Of a DNA stretch of 25,627 nucleotides, positions 18,684 to 25,487 are shown one piece after another (position 1 is the stretch's first letter; each line of letters opens with the position of its first letter). This stretch comes from CAYXDO01 sp964463485. Its GTDB lineage: Bacteria; Myxococcota; Kuafuiibacteriia; Kuafuiibacteriales; Kuafuiibacteriaceae. The notes below the pieces were generated by a model. The model searched no databases. It was not told the DNA's origin and saw only the letters and a list, made by a program, of their open reading frames with translations. A program made the translations under genes and the position numbers. The DNA lies in NCBI GenBank assembly GCA_964463485.1, contig CAYXDO010000158.1:1-25627 (forward strand), written 5' to 3'.

Positions 18684-18704
18684 CTTCAATCCGGAGGAGA
18701 CCTA

Positions 18705-19373
18705 ATGCCAAGAAAAATCTACCCCGAAGATACCATTGAAACGCTGACCGAAGAGCGGCGTTACACTGAATCGCGGATGCGCGATGAGGATCTCGCGCCC
18801 GAGCTCGTAAGCCGAGTCGCCGGCTGGCAGCCGAAAATCGAGGAGCAGCGGCAGGCTGCGGAAGCGCTTGCGGACCAGGACGCGATGGCTTCGGCCGCGG
18901 TGGCCGGCGCGAACTACGCGATGGACGTCACGGTGGAGGGGTTTGGGGACGACCTCTTGCGGGCGTGCGGGAAAGATCGGAAGTCGAGTCGATTTCGGGC
19001 TTTCTTCAAGACCTCGGTCAGCGAGTTCAAACGGCAGCCTTTCCCGGACCAGGTGCGAGCGATGCGAGCTTGGTTCGACGGCGGAGTGCAGGAGCCGGTA
19101 CTCGACCGGCACGCCGCGCAGTTGGAAAAACAGGTCCAGCGAGGCGAGAGGGCGCTCAAGCTCGACGTGGCGGTAGACGGCCGGCGGGCGGAGCTGAAGA
19201 AGGCGCGCCAGGCGCTCGCCGAGTGGCTCACGGGGGAGCGGGACGACCTCCACGACGACCTGTCCAAGCTCGCTCGAGAGAAGGGCTTTGGCCGCGATTG
19301 GCCCGACACGCTCTTCAGGAAGGACTACCGGCCCGCGATGCGGGCGCCGACGCCCAATTCGCCACCAGAGTGA
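18705..19373 (+). CDS. Unknown protein, 222 aa, charged and largely helical
   Basis: I do not recognise this family. The ATG at 18705 has an excellent ribosome site (GGAGGAG, spacing 6-7). The protein is rich in Arg, Glu, Lys and Ala and has no signal peptide or membrane segment. Residues about 145-190 (KQVQRGERALKLDVAVDGRR, then AELKKARQAL) look like long amphipathic helices or coiled coil. The C-terminal part, FGRDWPDTLFRKDYRP, is more aromatic. It stands alone between two copies of the CAAATTCAAG repeat pair, so it may be cassette cargo. It appears intact from start to stop, unlike most genes to its right. Confidence 0.8.
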   Translation: MPRKIYPEDTIETLTEERRYTESRMRDEDLAPELVSRVAGWQPKIEEQRQAAEALADQDAMASAAVAGANYAMDVTVEGFGDDLLRACGKDRKSSRFRAFFKTSVSEFKRQPFPDQVRAMRAWFDGGVQEPVLDRHAAQLEKQVQRGERALKLDVAVDGRRAELKKARQALAEWLTGERDDLHDDLSKLAREKGFGRDWPDTLFRKDYRPAMRAPTPNSPPE

Positions 19374-20101
19374 GCGGTGAGCAATCGCCCAATCGACTCT
19401 GCGCCCGCCGCATCGGCCGTTTCCGGTAGGCTCTGAAGGCCTTGCGGGCTCCGCGATGGCGCTGCAGCCATGCCCAACAGTCTTTGTGACAGCCGCGGAG
19501 TGCGTTGGAGTCACGTTCGATGCGCCGGGCTGGGACCGCAAAGCAGGTCGACGAGATGCACAACGGCCTGTGCGGAATCGGCAACGCAACCGGAGAGACG
19601 TCCAACGCGCTTTGCGGCGCCCACAGAGGCCGTGAGCACTGGGCTCCACGAAAACGGAAGACTCACCCTTGGGTCGACGAGCGGCCCAGCTCGTCACGTG
19701 TGGAATCGAGGAGGCGACTCGGAAGGCCAACCCGCCTACCCTAGCGACCGGTGATGGCGAAGCCGGGTCGGGGCGACGACCGATTGGCCCCCTCAAATTC
19801 AAGCCGTGCAGCCTCAAATTCAAGCCGCGCCCCCCCCTGTGTCCGATTTTCGGTGGCGGTCGGAAATGTTCAGTAGCGACTCACCTGAGTTTGCTGTCAC
19901 ACCGGCGGCCCGCTGCGACGGCCGGGCGACGAATTCGCGTCGCGAGCGTTGGCGGCGGAGGTCTTCGAGACGTCCAGGCAGGCGCTTTTTCACGCCGCAG
20001 ACGAGCTCGTCCGGCTCGGCGGCGCCGCGCGGGTCGACGGGAGGCGCTGCGGGGCCTCAGGCCGTTCGGAGCTCGCGCGAGCTACGTGGCGATGAGTCCA
20101 G
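19374..20101. other. Gene-poor stretch with decayed coding relics
   Basis: No gene can be supported. It contains the second CAAATTCAAG pair (19794-19853). From about 19890 to 20092 a plus-strand frame without a start codon reads plausibly as protein (ALAAEVFETSRQALFHAADE, then LVRLGGAARVDG). This may be a relic, but I cannot name it. The longer minus-strand and plus-strand open frames here lack ribosome sites and look like chance frames of GC-rich DNA. Confidence 0.5.
19794..19853 (+). repeat. CAAATTCAAG repeat pair 2 with trailing CTGTGTCCGATTTTCGG
   Basis: Copies lie at 19794-19803 and 19815-19824, 21 bases apart, followed by a C-run and the 17-mer at 19837-19853, which is identical to 18455-18471. 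Same order and orientation as pair 1. Confidence 0.85.
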
Positions 20102-20525
20102 GGAGGAAATGCCGCGGACATCTTGCCGCCGGCGACCGAACTCATGATTCCTGTATGAAATCGAAGACCGAGCGAACAGTATGACCGTCGCCGAACGCCT
20201 CGCCCTGCGGCAGATGAGTCCAAACCGATCCTTGAGCAGATCTCCTCCGTCGTCGCAGCCCCGGGGACCGTTGCGAATCCGAAGGCGCCGATGGGTAAGG
20301 CCGTGGGCTACGTCATCAACCAGTGGAGTGCGATCCAGCGCTTCGTAGAAGACGGAGCCCTTCCCAATGAAAACACAGCCTGCGAACGCGAAGCGCGACC
20401 CATCGCCGTAGGCCGACGAAACTATCTCCTCGTCGGGGCCGACAGCGGAGGCGAGCGCGCTGCGACGATCTATACGATCCTCGGGACCTGCAGGCTTCAG
20501 GGGATCGATGCGGCAACCTATCTGA
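20102..20525 (+). mobile_element. IS66-family transposase remnant, frameshifted
   Basis: Three consecutive pieces in different frames read as the C-terminal half of an IS66 DDE transposase. Piece 1 (about 20102-20149) ends ATELMI. Piece 2 (from 20151) reads LYEIEDRANSMTVAERLALR. Piece 3 (from 20216) reads ESKPILEQI, then MGKAVGYVINQWSAIQRFVE, DGALPNENTACEREARPIAV and GRRNYLLVGADSGGERAATI, ending near ATYL. The GKAxxYxxNQW, ExxxRPIAVGRRN and GGERAATIY blocks are diagnostic of IS66; the Glu in ACER is the expected last catalytic acid. Two frameshifts (near 20149 and 20213) and loss of the N-terminal half mean it cannot be active. No terminal inverted repeats were identified. Confidence 0.85.
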
Positions 20526-20788
20526 ACACGTCGGTCCTGTACGGAATCTTTGCCCACGAGCTCGCGCACCACATGTACGGGGACAGCGCGGCGATGTGTG
20601 GCCACTTCCATGCGATGGAGCTTCGTGCGGATTGCATTGCGGGACAGGTGATCGCGCTGGTGGGCATCACACCGGATCACTTCGCGCGCGCGATCGAAGA
20701 GATCAGTTGGTATGCGAGCGACACCCATCCAGCCGGCTCCCACCGCGTGCAAGCCATCTGTCGCGGATACTGCTCGCGCGTTGGATAA
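20291..20788 (+). pseudogene. Chimeric open frame: IS66 transposase tail fused to a zinc-metalloprotease fragment
   Basis: A 165-codon open frame begins inside the IS66 remnant. From about residue 79 (near 20525) it changes abruptly to a metallopeptidase C-terminal half. That half shows HELAHH at 89-94 (HExxH zinc motif), E110-L-R-A-D114 as the probable third-ligand region, and a family-like tail SDTHPAGSHRVQAICRGY. The protease lacks its N-terminal half, and no ribosome site precedes the frame, so I call it a pseudogene. The likely history is insertion of an IS66 element into, or recombination with, a protease gene, followed by decay. The protease resembles neutral zinc peptidases of M48-like architecture; the exact family is uncertain. 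Confidence 0.75.
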
Positions 20789-21207
20789 CTGCCCCGTTCG
20801 ACCGCGACGCTCCTCGGGAGCACGTTCCGCTCACAGACACCCACCCTAGAAAAAACCTCTCATCCACTTGACTATCCCAGCTCGGGCGAGGACGCTCGGG
20901 TCGAGTTCGACGATTTTCGCGAATGCAGCGGCCGAGTCCGGGACGTGCGTACGAAATTTCACATTCATCCGATGAGTGTTCCAGGGCGCAATTCTTCGCA
21001 GACGCACTCATTCGATCCGACCCGCTCGAGCAAACGGATCGACTCTCCAGAGACGCGATACAACGCGTACCTAAAGGGCCGACGGTCGAGCTGCGCTACC
21101 TCGACGCTCCCCGGCCCGTGACCGTTCGATGGTTGATCTCGAAAAGACCCAGGGAGCGAGCCTCCCCTTCGGGCCGACATTCTCATTTTTGTTGCAACCC
21201 CTTCTGA
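20789..21207 (+). other. Decayed coding relics of unknown origin
   Basis: In the same frame as the protease relic, past its stop, an open stretch to about 20960 reads TPTLEKTSHPLDYPSSGEDA and then RVEFDDFRECSGRVRDVRTK. A second frame (ATG at 20923, to 21207) takes over with AQFFADALIRSDPLEQ and GPTVELRYLDAPRPVTVRWL. Neither piece is recognised, and no single frame covers both. The second might be an N-terminal part of the phosphorylase-like gene, joined by a one-base insertion in the A-run near 21141-21145. That is inference only. Confidence 0.35.
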
Positions 21208-21912
21208 GTTTCAGAACCTTGAGCGGGTCACCGACGAACTCAAGCTTCCGTTCGAGAGGAGGAAGGCGCCGGAAGGCGAATACCGTGACTTGGGACTGGT
21301 TGGAACGGATCGAGTTCTCGCCGTTCGTACCAAAATGGGGCCCTTCGGGTACGAAGGCGCCGCCTCGCGTTCGCTCGTTTTCCTGAGTCGCACGCAAGCC
21401 TCCGGGGTCGTCGGGCTCGGCATGGCCTTCGGCACCGACCCCACGACGCAGAAGCATGGCGATGTCCTCGTCTCAACCGGTCTCCTTCCCTATGACTACC
21501 GAATTGTCAGGACGAAAAACGGAGATATCGCGACCGACTACTCCGAGGTCCCGAGGCATCAGGCCAAGGAATCGCTGATGGAGTTGTGTCGAGCCGCCGC
21601 CGACCGCCCTGAATGGCAAAAGCGCGTCCATTTGGGGTGGTTTCTGAGTGGCGGCGCCCGCATTCATTGTTCGCCGTTTCGTGACCTGTTGGCTGCAGCA
21701 AGATTCAAGGCGATCGGATTGTTGGCGGAGACATGGAGGGCGTTGGATTTCTTTCCGGATCTCCGCCGGACCGTCCAAATTGGATTCTGGTGAAGGGCAT
21801 TTCGGATTTTGCGGATGAGGCGCGTGACGAGATCATCAAGACCACGCGGGGACCTGCCTGTTACAATGCCGCCCGGTTCCTGCTGTCGGCCCTCAAGGAG
21901 CGCACACTATGA
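21137..21912 (+). pseudogene. Phosphorylase/nucleosidase-fold protein (PNP_UDP-like), frameshifted
   Basis: From about 21176 one frame reads DILIFVATPSEFQNLE and AVRTKMGPFGYEGAASRSL, then VVGLGMAFGTD, GDVLVSTGLLPYD and RIHCSPFRDLLAA. At about 21704-21706 (ttcaagg) the match moves to the -1 frame: DRIVGGDMEGVGFLS (21715-21759) and ILVKGISDFADEA, running to a TGA at 21910-21912. GGxMEGxG and ISDxAD are hallmarks of the nucleoside phosphorylase/nucleosidase superfamily, the Asp of SD being the usual catalytic acid. Loss of one C (ttccaag to ttcaag) would explain the shift. The stop overlaps the next ATG (ATGA), confirming that the second frame was the real one. The true start is unclear. It could be a sequencing error rather than a dead gene. 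Confidence 0.75.
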
Positions 21913-22508
21913 GCAAGGTTCGTGAGTTTCTCCACAAGAAGCAATATGACCATCCCAAGCTCCCCTACTGGCGCACGCAGCGAAGCAAGCCGTACGTCCG
22001 ATTTGCTCGAGACCGCGACGGGCTCGTCTACCGGGAGGCACGCCTCTTCGTCGTCATCGAGCCCGAGGTCTGCGACGACATGCGTTGGAATCCGGACCTC
22101 AATCTCGCGCTCATTCACGACAAGTTTCGGGCACAAACGCGCGACAACGAAGGCGAACGTTTCGGCTTCATGCTCGACGATGCCCTACGTCCCGCCGAGG
22201 TTCGTTATGGCGATGGTTTCTTCAATATTGTTCTTCAGGATTTTCTGCGAGACGAAGGCTTCGACGATCTTCCGGCCGTCGCAGCGAAGTTGAAACGCAT
22301 CTATCGAAGCAGTGCGGTATACTCACAAGCGCCAGCAATGGAATGTCGTGAGAAAATCTCTGGAGCTCTATCCGAGTGCGGCGAACTACTCACCGACTCA
22401 CTCGAATATGCGGAGGACGAAGCAGAGCCAATTCTTGCCGCGGCCATCGCCTACTACCTCGATGATCGCTTCCATCTCACGAACCAAGAGCTCTTGGGTC
22501 TCCGCTGA
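21909..22508 (+). CDS. Unknown protein, 199 aa, partner of the phosphorylase-like gene
   Basis: I do not recognise it. The ATG at 21909 overlaps the phosphorylase-like stop as ATGA and has AAGGAG 8 bases upstream, so the pair is a translationally coupled operon. The protein has no signal peptide or membrane helix. The first half is basic and aromatic (FLHKKQYDHPKLPYW, YVRFARDRDGLVYREARLFV). The second half is acidic and helical (LTDSLEYAEDEAEPILAAAI, then AYYLDDRFHLTNQELLGLR). The frame is complete. Its neighbour is a possible nucleotide-consuming enzyme, so a regulator, sensor or antidote role is conceivable, but nothing in the protein itself shows this. Confidence 0.8.
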   Translation: MSKVREFLHKKQYDHPKLPYWRTQRSKPYVRFARDRDGLVYREARLFVVIEPEVCDDMRWNPDLNLALIHDKFRAQTRDNEGERFGFMLDDALRPAEVRYGDGFFNIVLQDFLRDEGFDDLPAVAAKLKRIYRSSAVYSQAPAMECREKISGALSECGELLTDSLEYAEDEAEPILAAAIAYYLDDRFHLTNQELLGLR

Positions 22509-22554
22509 GTTGCACAGACCCGAAGCGTCAAAGGAGTCTGATGGAGTCTGATTG

Positions 22555-22820
22555 ATGAGTTCCACATCGACCAACCCATGGGACTTCTGTCCGTCCCTCA
22601 AGGCACTCCGTGAACGCCTTGGCGTGCCACCCGGCTTCATGGAACAAGGTGTTACGGACGGTTTGTTTTCGCTCGTCGTTCTGGATAATGCGCTCTCCGA
22701 TATTCGAATGGACGCCACGAACTCTCTCAAGGGGCTTGCAAGAAAACTGTTCTCGACGGATGCCGATAAACTTTTCGCGGCCACCCATGAGACCCTAGCG
22801 TTCGATTGGCTCAAACGCGC
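22555..22820 (+). pseudogene. 5' part of an unknown gene cut off by the 520-bp repeat
   Basis: The ATG at 22555 lies 46 bases after the 199-aa gene. It is preceded by two tandem copies of GGAGTCTGAT (22533-22552), the second placing GGAG 8 bases from the ATG. About 88 codons read as protein (SSTSTNPWDFCPSLKALRER, GVTDGLFSLVVLDNAL, DADKLFAATHETLAFDWLKR) up to 22820. There the copy of the carboxypeptidase-regulatory-like gene starts in another frame, and this frame runs on into nonsense until 22932. Function unknown. It was probably the third gene of the phosphorylase-like operon. Confidence 0.65.
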
Positions 22821-23273
22821 GAGACGGATCGGTTCGGCCGATACGAGATCGAGGGGGTGTCGCCAGGGCGATACCTCGTCACCGTGCGGCCCTCACTTTT
22901 CCGCGCAAATTACGATTACACGAACGGTGTGAGCCGGTCGTACAAGTACGTCGCGGAGCTTGACGTTGACGGAGAAACGCGAACCGCGGACCTCGATCTT
23001 CACGACGGGAATGGAAAGATCATAGTCGGAAAGCACCCCCGCCAAAAGGAGCGCGGGTACTTGCGCTTGCTCTTCGGCCGCGTCGAGCCGACCGTCTCCG
23101 CCAAGCTCCAATGGCTGCGGATCATGCGCACCGGCCACCTGGAGTGGGAGGGACCGATCATCTTCGAGGACCTCCCCGCTGGCGAATACACGCTCGTAGA
23201 GGACGGCAACCCCTCCTCCTTCCGCCACGTCACGCTGACCGATAGAGGCAAAGCCGAAGTCGACCTCCCCTGA
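22821..23273 (+). pseudogene. 3' fragment of a carboxypeptidase-regulatory-like gene (duplicate)
   Basis: These 151 codons to the stop are nearly identical to the C-terminal end of the gene at 15927-18380. They run from ETDRFGRYEIEGVSPGRY to the final KAEVDLP. The frame is open slightly further upstream (TTG at 22806), but that part belongs to the truncated gene before it. No promoter, signal peptide or start belongs to this fragment, so it should not yield an exported protein. Confidence 0.9.
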
Positions 23274-23301
23274 GACAGTAGCGATCGCCGAGGGATTTTC
23301 G

Positions 23302-25199
23302 TCACTGCTCAAATTCAAGCCGTGCCCCCCCCAAATTCAAGAACGTGGCGATGAGTCCCTGTCTCACGTACGGCGAGCTTCGGAGAAATGGAAGCGCGAC
23401 CTCGACTCGACTGCCGCTCACCGGACGTCCCGCGGAGTCCAACACGACGCCCCTCAATGATTCGGATCCCTCGAAGCGAATCAGGGCGTCCTTCACGCCC
23501 GCAGAGTCCACGCGGATCGGCCTGGAGTCCTGAAGGTGGGTCTCGCCAGGGAAGTCGGTGGAAAGCTCGTACGTGCCCGGACGAAGACCGTGGATCGAAA
23601 ATGAGCCGTCGGGACGAACGATCGCGCTGTTCCGGGTGTTCGTGGACGTAGCCGTCACCAGGCCAAAGCCGGCTGGAGCTCCGCTCGGCAACCAGGCCGA
23701 CCCGGAAAGGGAAGTCAACCCGCCCAGGACGAACCGACGCCCGCGAGATGGCGCTTTGACGTCAAACGAATATCCACCGATGAGGCGTAGCCGGTAGTCT
23801 CCCTTCGCTAGGTCGGTGAATACGAATCGCCCGTCGCCCGAGGTCGACGAGTACCGCACGGGTTCGTCCTCGCGCTCGAGCTGGACGCCAACGTCGGCGG
23901 GAGCTCCATCTGCGTAAACGACTTGACCCCCGATCTCGAAATGAGGCCGCAGCGTGAGCGTCGCGGCGTTGGGTCCGGGAACGATCGACACCCATCCCGT
24001 GCCGCGCACCCGGCCGTCGATGCTCGCGGCCAGGCCGCACGGTCGCGGGCGAACCACGTCGACGACCCCCTGAACCCATCCGCCATCTCGCTCGGCCTGG
24101 TCACATATCCAGAGCCTCACGCGAGCGGCGACGTGGCCCTCTGCATCGACTGCGCGAACGTGAAGGAACCCACCGGGTGTGAGCTCGATTCGGACGTCGT
24201 CGACGTCCCCAAGCGACGAATAATTTCGCCCCGCAGCATAATTCGGCCCGGCGTCGGCACCCTGCACTGCCCAAACCTTCGGCTCACCCACGGGGACCGC
24301 GACAAAAGCGAACGTTCCATCCTGCAGGGTGGTCGTGGACGTGCGCCCTATCCGGCCTTGCACTTCCAAGAACACCGCCGCGTTCGCCACGGGAACGCCC
24401 TCGCGCCGAACTCGCCCTGAGACGCGCCGACGCGGAGGCTCCGAGATCGGCTCAAAGCCAGGCGGATCGATTTGACAGGACCCCCATTTCACCACCCACC
24501 CATCACCTTGCATTCGAGTCGGGAGCATCGTGTCGCCGAAGCGGGCAAAGTCGCCGGCGTGGGTCTCCCACGCCTCGTCTCCGAGTATGTAGTCCCGGCC
24601 GACGAGGTACCCAGCTCGGTCGAAATGAAACCCAACTCGGCCGCCCGACGCGGTGACGCCCACGACACGGTGAGTTGTGTTCATCGGAAGGGGACCCTCG
24701 TAGGCAGCGAAGGAGGAAGGAGCCGGCGGCGCAATGAAGAAGCCAGCCGCGATCGGATTTTCTTCGAGCGGCCGCGAGCTCACCTGGACGTCCTGAAACG
24801 CCACGACTCTCCACGCGACCCGACGTCGAATCCGATATCGACGTCGCGTCCAGCGCGATCGGTGGTGTGGATCTCGAATCGGTTTGGAGCCTCGAAGCGG
24901 CCCAATACGGGCGCCGCCGTGGCTGCGTACCCGTAAGTGTATCGAAGCATCACGCCCCGGCAGGCCACGTGGCGATAGTTTGTCGATCCGACGACCGCGA
25001 CCGCACGAGCGAACAGCTCGCGAACGGCCCGCGATTCTGATTCTAATTCTGAACCCAGACCTCGGGGTTCGGAGGGGCTGAGGGCTTTCGGGCTCGCGCT
25101 GGTTCGATCCTCGGAGAGGATCGGCCGGGCCAGAGGCTCGCCGGGACCTGGGCTCCGACAGCCGATGAGGACCACCAGCAGAGTCCTGAGCACGCTCAT
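23302..25199 (-). pseudogene. Lipoprotein with carboxypeptidase-regulatory-like repeats, frameshifted and 3'-truncated
   Basis: The start is ATG 25199: MSVLRTLLVVLIGC has a perfect lipobox LIGC (C14). The first frame reads well to about 24800 (VLRYTYGYAA-like and DIGFDVGSRGESWRF), then stops soon after. The continuation (FQDVQVSSRPLEENPIAAGF) is in the -1 frame. One T missing from a T-run (24796-24798 on the plus strand) would restore WRFQDV. The second frame carries repeats such as RVSGRVRREGVPVANAAVFL, DGTFAFVAVPVGEP, DGRFVFTDLAKGDYRL, DGSFSIHGLRPGTYEL and LRGVVLDSAGRPVSGSRVEV. The last repeat ends early, in residues encoded by the CAAATTCAAG pair (LNLGGARLEFEQ). It is a distant relative of the gene at 15927 in opposite orientation. 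A sequencing error at the frameshift cannot be excluded. Confidence 0.8.
23310..23341 (+). repeat. CAAATTCAAG repeat pair 3
   Basis: Copies at 23310-23319 and 23332-23341, 22 bases apart across a C-run, at the right edge of the 520-bp repeat. The 17-mer that trails pairs 1 and 2 is absent; unrelated sequence (the truncated lipoprotein gene) follows at once. Confidence 0.85.
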
Positions 25200-25209
25200 C
25201 CGCTGTCAC

Positions 25210-25487
25210 GAATAGTGACCGGAAGGGCTTCGGACATCAAGACTTCAGAGGCCGAGTTGATTCATCTCAACGACTCGAACCGAGCGTGCGGGCCGCAAAC
25301 CTGAGGCGAGGTCAAACATCGTTATGGGCTACGCGGGATGAACCACAGTCGCAGGAGGATGATTCGGAGAGCGCGAGTCGAGTCCGGAACCCGACCTCGA
25401 ACGAGCAAGACGGAAGACGCTCCTGCTACGAGCAGCTTGATCCGAGACTCACAGCCGGCCGCCGAGATCATTTTCGACACGACCTCG
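25210..25487. other. Intergenic stretch, nothing recognised
   Basis: This is the upstream region of the minus-strand lipoprotein gene. It presumably holds that gene's promoter, but I see no clear -35/-10 pair. A 68-codon open frame at 25286-25492 starts at GTG, has no ribosome site and is low in information, so it is not called. Confidence 0.5.

Larger units (their letters stand above)
18384..18704. other. Intergenic stretch with repeat pair 1 and a possible promoter
   Basis: No convincing gene. It holds the end of the 520-bp repeat, two copies of CAAATTCAAG (18418-18427 and 18437-18446), the motif CTGTGTCCGATTTTCGG at 18455-18471 and, near its right end, a TTGACA box. A short open frame at 18449-18658 has no ribosome site or recognisable content. 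Confidence 0.6.
22821..23341 (+). repeat. Direct repeat of about 520 bp, copy 2
   Basis: Second copy of 17928-18446. It begins at GAGACGGATCGG (22821) and ends at the last CAAATTCAAG (23341). The coding part is essentially unchanged. The flank after the stop has small changes (GACAGTAG for GACACTAG, TTTCGTCAC for TTTCGGCACC). Confidence 0.95.

Noticed and set aside
20084..20099. 16-mer ACGTGGCGATGAGTCC shared with 23343-23358, next to the IS66 relic and repeat pair 3
   Set aside because: Possibly a recombination footprint, but a single 16-bp match in GC-rich DNA of this size is not far from chance and no longer alignment supports it.
20057..20752. Minus-strand 231-codon open frame across the IS66/protease relic
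   Set aside because: The plus strand carries clear IS66 and HExxH motifs; the antisense frame has none.
21698..21722. Programmed -1 frameshift in the phosphorylase-like gene
   Set aside because: No X-XXY-YYZ slippery site or downstream stem is evident; a simple one-base deletion explains it better.
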